Notes: generated by a model not told the origin, from the letters alone. A DNA stretch of 64,000 nt from Aliivibrio_A sp016764915 (GCA_965224595.1 OZ245057.1:496001-560000), one strand, 5' to 3'. Shown: positions 33,732 to 43,539, counted from the first letter of the stretch. Translations and numbers: made by a program.

Positions 33732-35219
33732 TTAGTTTTGCGTTTGAATTTGAGCTTCAACAGATGCGCTTTTCTCAAGCTCTTCACTCTTATCAAGCAT
33801 CTTACGAATAACTTTTGAAGCTACAAGTGCGACACCAACCATTACTACAGCAAGAATCGTTAACAGCGTAAAGTAATCGCCGTATAGGTTCTGTACAATT
33901 TCTTGATTGATCACTTGGCCTTTCTCTAGAGCAATGCTGGTTGAGAATACTGCACCAATGATGCCACTCAATGCCATTGCCACTGAGAACATGCTCACTG
34001 AGAATGCTTCAATGTGTTTAGGCGTTACAGAAAGAATAAAGGCAATAACCAAGCTTCCTACAATAACTTCACCAAATGCGTAGAAGAAGTGAACCACTAG
34101 GAATACTTCAGGACGAATGATCGCATCAGCGCCAACATTGACGACTGCAAACGCTAAAGTACCAAATGCAAGAGCAGTTAGAACGAACGCATAAGCAATT
34201 TTAGTTGCCGTAGAGATGAAGATACCGCGCTTCTCTAATGAGCTAAAGATACCTGCAATTACAGGACCTGCAACGATACACCATAGTGGGTTCATCGCCA
34301 TTGATCCTTCAGGAGCAAGTGGAATGAAACCTAGTAGATCGCCACGCATTGTGTTGATCGTTACCATGGTCATCGATGTCATCATCTGGCCGTAGTATAC
34401 AAAGAAGCAGACAGTTAACACCATCATGATCAAGATAGTACCCATTTTTAGGGCAGCAGCTTGGCTAACTTTAAACATTAAGCTAATGAAGTAAGCAACA
34501 GCACCTGCACCAATGGCGTATACAACGTATTTACCTGTATCCATGTTCGAGAACATAAAGAATACAAGGCCAATCATCGCAACTGAAAGCACAGTGAATG
34601 AAATCCAGCTTTGTACACTAACAGGCTTTTTATCAATTTCAGCAGCAATTGCCATCATTGGCTTTTGGCTAAAGAAAAGCACAATAAACGCTATAAGAGC
34701 CATTACAGATGAAATCATGAAGCTGCCGTTAAAGCCAATAACCATAACAAACAACGGGAAAAGATACTGACCTAAAAGAGCTCCAACGTTGTTGATTGAG
34801 TAGTTGATTGGGAAGCCATTTTGGAACTCTTCATCCGTTTTAAAAGTACGTTTGAATAGACCAGGGTAAGACGGTGACATCAAACCTCTTGAATAACTTG
34901 CCAATGCGATACCCGCTAGACAAGTTTCTACATTCAGCGATGAAGCACCAAATACAATTAAGCCGTAACCAAGACCAAAACCTAAAAAGGCGATAGTCAA
35001 AGCTCGGTAAGCACCAATGAATTTATCAACCATAAAACCACCTGCAATAGCAAACAGAGGTCCTACTGAAGAAAACGCACCAACTACCATCATAGTGTCA
35101 GCTTCGTTATAGCCAAGATCTTCTAGGAAGAATCTCGTTAAAATCACCATCACACCATAAAATGATAAGCCAAACATCATCTGGCAAAACATCATGGATC
35201 GATTCAGTCTATTCCACAT
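33732..35219 (-). CDS. POT/MFS-family transporter
   Basis: 495 residues, strongly hydrophobic with about 12-14 membrane segments. It resembles proton-dependent oligopeptide transporters in GGFMVDKFIGAYRAL, NYSINNVGALLGQYLFPL, NPLWCIVAGPVIAGIF and YAFGEVIVGSLVIAF. The N-terminal ExxER proton-coupling motif of peptide transporters is absent: the equivalent helix reads GLSFYGVMVILTRFF. So the coupling ion or substrate may differ from di- and tripeptides. Monocistronic with its own terminator. Confidence 0.75.
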   Translation of the reverse strand: MWNRLNRSMMFCQMMFGLSFYGVMVILTRFFLEDLGYNEADTMMVVGAFSSVGPLFAIAGGFMVDKFIGAYRALTIAFLGFGLGYGLIVFGASSLNVETCLAGIALASYSRGLMSPSYPGLFKRTFKTDEEFQNGFPINYSINNVGALLGQYLFPLFVMVIGFNGSFMISSVMALIAFIVLFFSQKPMMAIAAEIDKKPVSVQSWISFTVLSVAMIGLVFFMFSNMDTGKYVVYAIGAGAVAYFISLMFKVSQAAALKMGTILIMMVLTVCFFVYYGQMMTSMTMVTINTMRGDLLGFIPLAPEGSMAMNPLWCIVAGPVIAGIFSSLEKRGIFISTATKIAYAFVLTALAFGTLAFAVVNVGADAIIRPEVFLVVHFFYAFGEVIVGSLVIAFILSVTPKHIEAFSVSMFSVAMALSGIIGAVFSTSIALEKGQVINQEIVQNLYGDYFTLLTILAVVMVGVALVASKVIRKMLDKSEELEKSASVEAQIQTQN

Positions 35220-35602
35220 AATTATGTCTCTTAGTTATTAAAAAAGTTGTAAAGAACAAAAAAGTTACTAAACATTAACGCGGTGATTCTAACACTGAAA
35301 ATCCATTTACCATTCTCGGCCATGTCGCAAAAACAATCACTTATTCATTACTTTTTTTAATGCTTGTATTAGTTTTTTTGATTGCACCCAGTTTTCTATG
35401 AAAACCACTAATTAACCTAACTATAAATAGATTTAAATCAATATTTCTCTTTTGATACTTTGCTATTAACGCTACAAATACATAACATTTTAATTAGAAA
35501 TATTTATTCGAAAAATTGCATAAAAAAAGAGCTACCATCAATGACAGTAGCTCCTAAACAACATATTATTTAATCACTTACTTATGTCGCTCAGTTTATA
35601 AA
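35220..35602. other. 383-bp AT-rich intergenic region
   Basis: Very AT-rich stretch upstream of the POT-like gene and downstream of the esterase gene. No gene is seen. It presumably carries the leftward promoter of the transporter near 35220-35300, and it contains the esterase terminator listed separately. Confidence 0.4.
35522..35553 (-). terminator. Terminator of the esterase-YwbE operon
   Basis: GAGCTAC (35529-35535) pairs with GTAGCTC (35547-35553) around an 11-nt loop; on the minus strand a run of seven T follows. Confidence 0.8.
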
Positions 35603-36271
35603 TCACTCACTCAATTTAAGTGTCTGCTTAAACCACACAGCAATATCTTTAATCTCATCTAAACAGACACTGTGTTCCATGGGGTAAGTTGTCCAATTTG
35701 GCTTGAACTTCGCAGCATTAAGATCGTTAACCGCATCTCGCCCCATCTCTAGCAATACAACTGGATCGGTCAAGCCATGCATCACTTCTATCGGCAGTGC
35801 TTGATTGACCTCTGAATAACTAATTGAATTAGAAGTAGGAAAGTAGGTCGACAATGCTAGTAAGCCTGCTAACGGTTTTGGATAACTTAGGGCTGCTTGG
35901 TAAGCTACGGCGCCGCCTTGAGAAAAGCCAGCCACAATAATTCGGTCACTACTAATGCCTTTTTCGCATTCGCTGTCAATAATCAAGGCAATTTGCTCTG
36001 CTGAGTCCAGCAGATGTTGAGTATTGAGTTCACGCTTCGATCCCATCGTTATGATGTCATACCAAGCTGGCATCATCATACCGCCATTTATCGTAACAGC
36101 CCTCGAAGGAGAGTGCGGAAAGATAAACCGAACGGGGGCATCAGCTGGTAAATTCAATTCAGGTAAAATACCTTCAAAATCATGACCGTTTGACCCTAAA
36201 CCATGCAGCCATATAACGGTTGCCGTGGCCTCAACGTTTGGCTCAACTAAAACATACTCAAGTGTGCTCAT
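35603..36271 (-). CDS. Carboxylesterase/phospholipase-type alpha/beta hydrolase
   Basis: 222 residues of the compact carboxylesterase family (Pfam abhydrolase_2). The nucleophile elbow is GFSQGGAVAYQAAL, the oxyanion region is IWLHGLGSNGHDF, and the Asp and His of the triad lie in HGLTDPVV and YPMEHSVC. These enzymes hydrolyse short acyl esters, thioesters or lysophospholipids. Its start codon overlaps the stop of the YwbE gene by one base, so the two are coupled. Confidence 0.9.
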   Translation of the reverse strand: MSTLEYVLVEPNVEATATVIWLHGLGSNGHDFEGILPELNLPADAPVRFIFPHSPSRAVTINGGMMMPAWYDIITMGSKRELNTQHLLDSAEQIALIIDSECEKGISSDRIIVAGFSQGGAVAYQAALSYPKPLAGLLALSTYFPTSNSISYSEVNQALPIEVMHGLTDPVVLLEMGRDAVNDLNAAKFKPNWTTYPMEHSVCLDEIKDIAVWFKQTLKLSE

Positions 36272-36462
36272 TAATGAATTCCTTTTACGCGACCTACATC
36301 ACCACTTTCTAAACGAACTTTAATGCCATGAGGGTGAGTCGGTGATTTAGTGAGAATGTCTTTCACAATACCGTGCGTTAATTTTCCACTGCGCTGATCT
36401 TGTTTAAGCACAATATCGACCTCTAAACCAATTTTAATATCTGAACGATTGCTGCCTGACAT
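36271..36462 (-). CDS. YwbE-family protein
   Basis: 63 residues with the whole YwbE pattern: RSDIKIGLEVDIVLKQDQRSGKLTHGIVKDILTKSPTHPHGIKVRLESGDVGRVK, rich in beta strands and glycine, an Sm- or KOW-like small barrel. The function is unknown. First gene of a two-gene operon with the esterase. Confidence 0.88.
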   Translation of the reverse strand: MSGSNRSDIKIGLEVDIVLKQDQRSGKLTHGIVKDILTKSPTHPHGIKVRLESGDVGRVKGIH

Positions 36463-36557
36463 GGTAAACCCCTTAACTGATAAGAGATAAATAGTATCAC
36501 TTCATCATCATACTGGTCTTTTTCTTATCAAAACTAATTTCGAGGGATGACTCTCTC

Positions 36558-37031
36558 TTAACGCTTCATAAAACGTGCCGTGCTTTTTGCCATAAGTTGT
36601 TGCTCAACATAAATATCTGCTTCAACTTTATAGAGAGTTAAGTAGGAAGAGTTTATTTTCCCTCGAATAATAATATCTGCGGTGAGTGGTATCTCTGCAA
36701 GGTAGCGAATATTTATATCGCCAGTTACAGCTTCAACACCTTGATTAAAAATTGCATGGCACATACCTGCATCAAGTAACGCAGCAATAAAACCACCGTG
36801 TAAAATCCCTTGATAACCTTGCTGATGAATACTGCCTTTAGCCTTTGCCCAAACGACACCCTTTTGATCATTATAAAAATCAAGTTTCAAACCGAAAGTT
36901 GATTGTGTGCCACATAACATACAGTGTTGATGACTTTTTTGTTTATTCACTTTATCTAAGAGAAACGTTGACTTGAATACGTCGCATTTCTGAATCTCAT
37001 TTTGTAAAATTATTTTCTTCGGATTATTCAT
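36558..37031 (-). CDS. PaaI-type hotdog thioesterase
   Basis: 157 residues. The hotdog core is GYQGILHGGFIAALLDAGMCHAI with the substrate-binding HGG, followed by VTGDINIRYLAEIPLTADIIIRGKI. An N-terminal HQHCMLCG stretch carries two cysteines and His, which some members use to bind a metal. It probably hydrolyses an acyl-CoA; the acyl chain is unknown. Monocistronic. Confidence 0.88.
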   Translation of the reverse strand: MNNPKKIILQNEIQKCDVFKSTFLLDKVNKQKSHQHCMLCGTQSTFGLKLDFYNDQKGVVWAKAKGSIHQQGYQGILHGGFIAALLDAGMCHAIFNQGVEAVTGDINIRYLAEIPLTADIIIRGKINSSYLTLYKVEADIYVEQQLMAKSTARFMKR

Positions 37032-37634
37032 GTTTCACTCATTCTTTTGTTAAATACCCAAGCCTCTTATAAATGCGGGAGAGAAGAGAGCTACTCCTCT
37101 TTGTATTGGAGAGAGACTTTCATGGAGTACCGTCTCAAACTCATCATTGGCAAGTTGAACTTGTTCAAGTTAACTCATTGGAATCCTGCTAGGTTTAAAG
37201 CAACCGTCAGCAGAGCGCCCACAAATATTTCTTGGGATTTTTGGTCTTGGCATGAGATTCCTGTAATTGCTAGTTAGCATATGCTAGTTATACTATATAC
37301 CCAGTTTATGGCATATGCTATAAACTTTAACAATCACTCCAATGAATCACAAAGCCTCACACTAACTGGTCTGTCCTCACCTTAATTTAGTAAAAAAGCA
37401 ACTCTTCTCGTGTTTATTAAATGCTTTTAATCTACAAACAGAATTTATGACGACGATCCCACTTACACTTGTTATGGCTTGTCATACTTGTCATGTCTTA
37501 TTATATTACATTGTGTTTTCTTTCCACAAAACGGTAAGGATTTAATAACGTAACCAAATATGCATGCAATATAAAAACACAAAATGCTGATTGCTATAGC
37601 AATCAATAATTAATTATTTCTGGAGGTACTTTTT
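37032..37634. promoter_or_regulatory. 603-bp control region before the frl operon
   Basis: AT-rich region between divergent genes. A 76-codon frame at 37047-37277 has no protein-like features and is not called. Two related dyads occur, TAGCATATGCTA (37275-37286) and GCATATGCTA (37311-37320), and a perfect palindrome near the frl start is listed separately. The region probably contains promoters for both the thioesterase and the frl operon. Confidence 0.5.
37589..37604. promoter_or_regulatory. Candidate FrlR operator
   Basis: GATTGCTATAGCAATC is a perfect 16-bp palindrome 31 bp upstream of the frlA start, in the position expected for a GntR/HutC-family repressor site. FrlR, encoded at the end of the operon, is the natural candidate. 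No second copy was noticed. Confidence 0.5.
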
Positions 37635-38963
37635 ATGTCTGAATTAACAAGAAAAGTCGGTGTATGGGGCGCGTTAGCAATAGCTATCGGAACCACGGTC
37701 GGAAGTGGAATATTTGTCTCAGTTGGTGAGGTAGCTGGCGCTGCTGGTTCCCCAATGATGACAATTTTAGCATTTTTAATTGGCGGGCTAATAATAGTTC
37801 CGCAGATGTGTATTTATGCTGAACTATCAACCGCGTATCCAGTTAACGGGAGCGACTATGTTTATTTAAAAAATGCGGGTTCACGGCCACTTGCTTTCCT
37901 TTCTGGCTGGACAACATTTTGGGCTGGCGATACTCCGTCACTCTCAATACTCTCCTTAGCAATTGTAAGTTATATGGGCTACTTCATCGATATTGACCCA
38001 ATGATAGGTAAGCTTATTGCCAGTGTATTAATTCTTGGTTTTATGTGTATTCATCTACGATCTGTAGAAGAAGGCGCGCTATTCCAAACTATTATTACTG
38101 CTGTAAAAATATTGCCATTCATTTTAGTTATTGGACTTGGTCTGTTCTATATTTCCCCAGAACACTTTTCTGATCCACTACCAATAATTGAAGATGGAAA
38201 AACGGTTGGCGGCGTTGGCATTCTTGCACTACTTGCAGGTATCTCCGCAACAAGCTGGTCTTATACCGGAATGAATTCAGTTTGTTATATGACTGGCGAA
38301 ATAAAAAACCCAGAAAAAAATATGCCCCGCGCTCTAATTGGGTCTTGCATCTTCGTTATGATTTTGTACGTAGCACTTGCTATCGTAATGACAGGTAATA
38401 TGCCATATCTTGAGCTAATAGAATCATCTACCCCAATGGCTGATGCATTACGCCATATTCCAGTGTTTGGCGAATGGGCTGGTACATTTATTGCGATTGC
38501 AGGTCTGATTGTAATTTGTGGCTCATTGTCTAGCGTAATCATGTACCAACCTCGTCTACAAAAAGCGATGGCAGATGACAATCTTTGGTTTAAGAAGTTT
38601 AGTGAAATTGACCCTAAAACTGAAACACCTAAATTCTCAATCATTGTGCAATGTCTAGTCGGCATCATGTTCCTCTTCCTTGCTGACATCACTACACTTC
38701 TTGGTTATTTCACATTGGTTCTTTGTTTCAAGCAAACACTTACTTTCGCATCAATCATTTGGTGCCGTAAACAATCAAATTACTCGCCAATGTGGCGCAC
38801 TCCACTCTACAAGTTCATGTTGATCACAGCGGTAGGATCTAGCTTAATTCTAGTTGCTTCAACGTTTTTATGGGCACCAATCAACGGTCTAATTGCAGGT
38901 ATTATCGCAATCGCAACTGGCCTGCCCGCTTACTACTATTACGAACGTAAGAATAAAGTTTAG
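37635..38963 (+). CDS. frlA: FrlA, fructoselysine/psicoselysine permease
   Basis: 442-residue APC-superfamily transporter with 12 predicted membrane helices. The N-terminal IAIGTTVGSGIFVSVGEVAGAAGSP and later GSDYVYLKNAGSRPLAFLSGW, ISATSWSYTGMNSVCYMTGEIKNP and LWRTP closely match E. coli FrlA. It imports Amadori compounds such as fructoselysine in this pathway. The ATG follows a strong CTGGAGG. First gene of the frl operon. Confidence 0.9.
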   Translation: MSELTRKVGVWGALAIAIGTTVGSGIFVSVGEVAGAAGSPMMTILAFLIGGLIIVPQMCIYAELSTAYPVNGSDYVYLKNAGSRPLAFLSGWTTFWAGDTPSLSILSLAIVSYMGYFIDIDPMIGKLIASVLILGFMCIHLRSVEEGALFQTIITAVKILPFILVIGLGLFYISPEHFSDPLPIIEDGKTVGGVGILALLAGISATSWSYTGMNSVCYMTGEIKNPEKNMPRALIGSCIFVMILYVALAIVMTGNMPYLELIESSTPMADALRHIPVFGEWAGTFIAIAGLIVICGSLSSVIMYQPRLQKAMADDNLWFKKFSEIDPKTETPKFSIIVQCLVGIMFLFLADITTLLGYFTLVLCFKQTLTFASIIWCRKQSNYSPMWRTPLYKFMLITAVGSSLILVASTFLWAPINGLIAGIIAIATGLPAYYYYERKNKV

Positions 38964-39018
38964 TACCCATTAGCCCCATTAAATTGGCAAAATATAGAAA
39001 ATAAATAAGGACACTAAC

Positions 39019-40059
39019 ATGTCAAACCAAAAAGCAATTCAAATCGATAAAGCAACCTGCGACTTTCTTGTCACTGAATCAATGGTTCAAGAAGTTGAAA
39101 AAATCCTGTCTGAAGAGATGCCGTATGTAAATGGTGTTGTTAACGAAATGGTATGTCGTGGCATTGACCGCATTTACTTCGTTGCTTGTGGTTCCCCTTT
39201 GAGCGCAGCTAAAACAGCCGCAATGATGGCTAATGCCCACTCTACAATTCAGTGCGAGGCGATCTCTGCTCAAACATTTATTGATACCCCTCCATTCCGT
39301 TTAGATGAGAAATGTGCGGTTGTTGGTATTTCAGATTACGGCTCAACGCAAGAAGTGATTGACGCCGTTAAGCTGGGTATGAATGCAGGCGCTCTAACAA
39401 TGGTGTTTACCAGCAAAGAGACAAACCCTATTGCTAATATCGGTGCCGACCATGTTGTTGCTTACCATGGTGGTTGTATCTGGGAAATTCACTTACTCCT
39501 TTCTTATGCAGTTGTTGGTGAGTTTATTCGCCTAACACAGCCAAATCCAGAAGTAGAAGCCATCATGGCCGATCTTCAGAAGCTTCCTCCTGTATTAGAA
39601 CGTCTCGTTGCTGAGTGGGAAGAAAAAGGAAAAGCGATTGGTGAGAAGACAAGCGATTGGAGTCTTATCTATACCGTTTCGGCTGGTATGCTTAACCCAC
39701 TAGGTTACAAAGAAGGAATTGTGTCGTGCCTGGAGTTCACCTGGACAAACGGTTCTTGTATCGAAGCCGGAGAGTTCCGTCATGGCGCATTAGAAATCGT
39801 AGATGCTGACTCTTGCTTTATGGTTCTTCAAAATACGGATAGCACTCGACGCACGACGCAACGTGCTATCAACTTCATCGAGCAATACACTGATAACCTT
39901 GTTGTGATTGATAATGATGAACTTGATCACGATCTACATGATTGGGTTTCACCATTTGTTATGTTCGTTCCTTTAGAGTGGATTTACTTCTACCACTCAG
40001 AAGCAAAAGGCCACAACCCAGATGATCGTCGTGCATACGGTGGATTACGCCACTATTAA
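39019..40059 (+). CDS. frlB: FrlB, fructoselysine 6-phosphate deglycase
   Basis: 346 residues with two SIS (sugar isomerase) domains. It hydrolyses fructoselysine 6-phosphate to glucose 6-phosphate and lysine. Motifs seen: YFVACGSPLSAAKTAAM and ISDYGSTQEVI in the first SIS domain, IESGEF-like IEAGEFRHGALEIV in the second and HNPDDRRAYGGL at the C-terminus, all conserved in E. coli FrlB. 55 nt after frlA. Confidence 0.93.
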   Translation: MSNQKAIQIDKATCDFLVTESMVQEVEKILSEEMPYVNGVVNEMVCRGIDRIYFVACGSPLSAAKTAAMMANAHSTIQCEAISAQTFIDTPPFRLDEKCAVVGISDYGSTQEVIDAVKLGMNAGALTMVFTSKETNPIANIGADHVVAYHGGCIWEIHLLLSYAVVGEFIRLTQPNPEVEAIMADLQKLPPVLERLVAEWEEKGKAIGEKTSDWSLIYTVSAGMLNPLGYKEGIVSCLEFTWTNGSCIEAGEFRHGALEIVDADSCFMVLQNTDSTRRTTQRAINFIEQYTDNLVVIDNDELDHDLHDWVSPFVMFVPLEWIYFYHSEAKGHNPDDRRAYGGLRHY

Positions 40060-40080
40060 TCAATAACCACTCACTATTTC

Positions 40081-40098
40081 AGCCCCTTTTGAGGGGCT
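40081..40098 (+). other. Hairpin between frlB and frlD
   Basis: AGCCCC (40081-40086) pairs with GGGGCT (40093-40098) around a 6-nt loop, followed by TTGG. The right arm includes GAGGGG, the only ribosome-site-like sequence before frlD. So the hairpin may both attenuate transcription and limit frlD translation. Confidence 0.55.
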
Positions 40099-40107
40099 TT
40101 GGATAAC

Positions 40108-40896
40108 ATGATGAAAAAAATAGTTACTATAGGTGATAACTGTATTGATGCTTATCATGATGAACAGAAGTTCTTCTCCGGTGGCAACTCTGTCAATGTT
40201 GCGGTATACAGTAAACGTTTTAACGTAAATAGTTCATATGTCGGTTGGGTTGGAACGGACGATTACGGCAGACAAATAATTAACGATATTAAAATAAAAA
40301 AAGTAGATGTTACTCATATTCATGTAAAAAACGGACTCACGGCAGTAACAAACGTTACACTTGATGGTGCAGAACGCGTCTTTGGTCAATCAACTTATGG
40401 TGTCACAAAAGATTTTGAATTATCATCGAATGACACTGATTTTATATTGAGTCACGATATGGTTCATGGTGGCATTTGGGGCTTCTGCGACCAATATTTT
40501 GAACAACTCAAGATGAAAGGTATGACTACGTCATTTGACTTTTCTGACTGTTGGGACAGTGAACTATTGGAAACGCTTATTCCACACATTGATTATGCAT
40601 TTATGTCTGGTAGCGAAGATACGCCAATGCTACGTCAATTGATGATAAAGCTTCATGCTAATGGTGCTAATATTCTTGTTGTTACATTGGGCGAAAATGG
40701 AAGCATCTTGTTTGATGGAACGGAATTTATAACCTGTAACATCATTAAGGTAGATGCAGTCGATACTATGGGTGCTGGCGATTCTTACATAGCTGGTTTT
40801 TTAAATGGCATAGTAAAAGATAAGCCGCTTCGTGAGTGCATGGTTATTGGTTCTAAAAGCGCGGCTTTGACAGTGCAGTACCAAGGAGCGTGGTAA
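40108..40896 (+). CDS. frlD: FrlD, fructoselysine 6-kinase
   Basis: About 262 residues of the PfkB family, phosphorylating fructoselysine at C6. Substrate region FSGGNSVNVAVYSKRF, ATP/anion-hole motif DTMGAGDSYIAGFLNG with catalytic Asp, and a C-terminal VQYQGAW as in E. coli FrlD. Two adjacent ATG codons (40108 and 40111) are possible starts; a TTG at 40099 is too close to the ribosome site. The kinase product is the FrlB substrate. Confidence 0.92.
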   Translation: MMKKIVTIGDNCIDAYHDEQKFFSGGNSVNVAVYSKRFNVNSSYVGWVGTDDYGRQIINDIKIKKVDVTHIHVKNGLTAVTNVTLDGAERVFGQSTYGVTKDFELSSNDTDFILSHDMVHGGIWGFCDQYFEQLKMKGMTTSFDFSDCWDSELLETLIPHIDYAFMSGSEDTPMLRQLMIKLHANGANILVVTLGENGSILFDGTEFITCNIIKVDAVDTMGAGDSYIAGFLNGIVKDKPLRECMVIGSKSAALTVQYQGAW

Positions 40897-40942
40897 TTCA
40901 ACGGTGGGCAGTCAAGCCCTCCATAATAGATAAGAGGATAAT

Positions 40943-41656
40943 ATGGCCGTAAACAATCTTTTATATGCAAAAGTTAAACAAGGCATAATAGAGTCGATAG
41001 ATAACAAAGAATATAGGCCAAATACAAAAATCCCATCAGAAAAAAACCTTTGCGATACGTATGACGTAAGTCGAATCACCGTCAGAAAAGCAATCAAAGA
41101 GTTAGTTGAAGAAGGAATATTAAATACTTATCAAGGCAAAGGCACATTCGTCATCAATGAGAAAATTGAAAACGAACTGTTAGAGGTCGGAGGCTTCACT
41201 GATTTCGGCATCGATAATAATCGTAACACAAAGCAAATCACCATCTCATGTGAAGTAGTATCATCAGAGCGCCATTGCACAAAACTCAATGTTCCCCACA
41301 ACAGCAAATTTTTAAAACTTCTTCGCGTTATGTGGCTTGATGACGAACCATTTTTCATCGACTGCTCTCATATCCCTCTCGATACTTACAAAGACTTCGA
41401 TAAGAAATACAGGATTGGTGACTCTACGTACCGCTTATTGCGAGAGGAGTATAAGACCAATGTGCTGAAGGATGACAAAGTAATTCACGTAAAAATGGCT
41501 GGCAGTCTTGAGTCGAAGTTGTTGGAGTGCTCTGTAGGTGAACCACTGTTTTATATCCAAAAACTCGGTCTTGATGATAACAATAATCCGGTGCACACAT
41601 CCGAGCTATTTTGTAGAGCCAATCGAGTAAGTCTGACAATTAACAACAAATCTTAA
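40943..41656 (+). CDS. frlR: FrlR, GntR/HutC-family regulator
   Basis: 237 residues. Winged helix at about 8-75 (YRPNTKIPSEKNLCDTYDVSRITVRKAIKELVEEGILNTYQGKGTF) and a C-terminal UTRA ligand-binding domain (LLRVMWLDDEPFFIDCSHIPL, HTSELFCRANRVSLTI). By similarity to E. coli FrlR, it represses the frl genes and is relieved by a phosphorylated Amadori compound. Last gene of the operon, 46 nt after frlD, with AAGAGGATAAT before the ATG. Confidence 0.9.
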   Translation: MAVNNLLYAKVKQGIIESIDNKEYRPNTKIPSEKNLCDTYDVSRITVRKAIKELVEEGILNTYQGKGTFVINEKIENELLEVGGFTDFGIDNNRNTKQITISCEVVSSERHCTKLNVPHNSKFLKLLRVMWLDDEPFFIDCSHIPLDTYKDFDKKYRIGDSTYRLLREEYKTNVLKDDKVIHVKMAGSLESKLLECSVGEPLFYIQKLGLDDNNNPVHTSELFCRANRVSLTINNKS

Positions 41657-41770
41657 TGATAACCAGTATAAGAACTTTCTATTTGGCTATGTGTGGCCCC
41701 ATTAAATAGAACCTAAACTTTAGCTTGTAATCAATGAGGGAACAACATTCCCTCCAAGTAGTTTCGAGCT

Positions 41771-43471
41771 TTATACTTGAGCAAACTTATACGTGCGATA
41801 CCCGCCAATCAAGTTACGTGCTTTATATCCACGGTTCACCAGTTGTCGGTACGCAACGTTTCCACGCAGTCCAACTTGGCAGTAAATCACAATCTCTTTC
41901 TCTTTTGGCAACTCATCCATACGTTGACGCAGCTGATCGACAGGGATGTTAATCGCTCCCGGTAAGCAACCATTTTTTAACTCACCTGGATTTCGAACAT
42001 CGAGCAGCAGTTGGTTTTCACTTAAGTGATCGATCTCATCAAAGTGAATCGCTGTTGAGTCGCCCTGCATGAGGTTATTGGCAACAAATGCCGCTTGGTT
42101 AATCACATCTTTGGCACTGCCATAGGGCGGCGCATAGCTGAGTTCAAGGTGTTGCAGTTGATCCACCGTCATGCCCGCACGTTGAGCCACGGCCATCACA
42201 TCGATTCGTTTATCAATGCCATCTTTACCCACTGCTTGCGCGCCTAATATTTTCCCTGACTCTGGGGAGAACAGCATTTTAAACGACACAATTTCAGCGC
42301 CCGGATAGTAACTGGCATGGCTGGCGGTGTGGACATACACTTTTTCATAATCGATGCCATCACGCTGTAAGCTCTTTTCATTTTTACCCACGGTGCCAAC
42401 AGCCAAATCAAACACTTTACAAATTGCCGTACCTTGAGTGCCTTGATAGGTCTGTTTGCGCCCTAACATATTGTCTGCCGCCATACGTCCTTGACGATTC
42501 GCGGGCCCAGCCAATGGAACTAATGCAGGCTGCCCAGTAACAAAGTCGGGCTCTTCAATCGCATCGCCTACCGCATAGATAGCAGGATCATTGGTTTGCA
42601 TATTGGCGTTGGTTTTTATCCCACCTAATGCACCGATTTCTAAACCCGCAGCAACGGCTAGCTTAGTCTCAGGTTTAACTCCTATCGCCATGATAAGCAG
42701 ATCAGTATCCAGTGTATCGCCACTGTTAAGCATCAACTCTAAGTGACCGGCAAGATGCTGGTGCTCGGTGGACTCGCCAGACTCTAGACTGGCAATCGTG
42801 TCGGTTGCGGTATATTTGATTGACTCAAGTGCGACGCCAAGTCGAAGATCGACCCCTTGATTGCGTATTTCATGATGAACAAACCCTGCCATCTCTCTAT
42901 CGACTGGTGTCATCACTTGATTAGAGAGCTCAATTAACGTGGTTTTAATGCCAAGATGAACAAAGGCTTCCATCATTTCTAAACCAATAAAGCCGCCGCC
43001 AACCACGGTAGCATGCTCCACTTTATTCAGAGCGATAGACTGCAAAATCTTGTCCATATCAGGCATATTTCGTAATGAGTGAGTCAGTGGGTTATCAATG
43101 CCTGGAATTGGGGGAACCACTGGACCTGCACCGGGGCTGAGCAGCAGAAAATCATAACTCTCTACATATTCATTACTGTCAGCCAGCGTTCGTATGGTCA
43201 CTGTTTTTTGCTGACGATCAATGCTCATCACTTCACTTTGAACGCGAACATCCACATTAAATCGACTTAAGAAACTTTCCGGAGTTTGCAACAGTAGCTT
43301 ACTGCGATCTTTAATGTCACCACCGATATGGTATGGAAGCCCGCAGTTGGCAAAAGAGACATAAGGGCTGCGCTCAAACATAATTATTTCAGCGTCTTCG
43401 CTTAATCGACGTGCTCTTGCTGCTGCTGAAGCGCCACCAGCAACACCGCCTACTATTACAATTTTTGTCAT
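41771..43471 (-). CDS. CoA-disulfide/CoA-persulfide reductase with rhodanese domain
   Basis: 566 residues. FAD/NAD(P)-dependent disulfide reductase domain (about 1-450): FAD motif VIVGGVAGGASAAARARR, the active-site Cys43 in SFANCGLPYHIGG (the single-cysteine type of CoA-disulfide reductase), a second dinucleotide motif VVGGGFIGLEM and AVGDAIE. C-terminal rhodanese domain (about 460-566) with LLDVRNPGELKNGCLPGAINIP and active Cys531 (YCQVGLRG). Fused enzymes of this kind (CoADR-Rhd, Npsr) reduce CoA persulfides and polysulfides. The promoter shares a 12-mer with the persulfide-sensing ArsR locus at 49.7 kb. Confidence 0.93.
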   Translation of the reverse strand: MTKIVIVGGVAGGASAAARARRLSEDAEIIMFERSPYVSFANCGLPYHIGGDIKDRSKLLLQTPESFLSRFNVDVRVQSEVMSIDRQQKTVTIRTLADSNEYVESYDFLLLSPGAGPVVPPIPGIDNPLTHSLRNMPDMDKILQSIALNKVEHATVVGGGFIGLEMMEAFVHLGIKTTLIELSNQVMTPVDREMAGFVHHEIRNQGVDLRLGVALESIKYTATDTIASLESGESTEHQHLAGHLELMLNSGDTLDTDLLIMAIGVKPETKLAVAAGLEIGALGGIKTNANMQTNDPAIYAVGDAIEEPDFVTGQPALVPLAGPANRQGRMAADNMLGRKQTYQGTQGTAICKVFDLAVGTVGKNEKSLQRDGIDYEKVYVHTASHASYYPGAEIVSFKMLFSPESGKILGAQAVGKDGIDKRIDVMAVAQRAGMTVDQLQHLELSYAPPYGSAKDVINQAAFVANNLMQGDSTAIHFDEIDHLSENQLLLDVRNPGELKNGCLPGAINIPVDQLRQRMDELPKEKEIVIYCQVGLRGNVAYRQLVNRGYKARNLIGGYRTYKFAQV

Positions 43472-43539
43472 CGTATTACTCCGGGAAAGTCATTTATTGT
43501 TATCAACACATTAGGATTACTTCAGTAAAAATAATTTCT

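Noticed and set aside
37047..37277. 76-codon open frame before the frl operon
   Set aside because: No family-like pattern, poor start context and it crosses operator-like dyads; probably chance.
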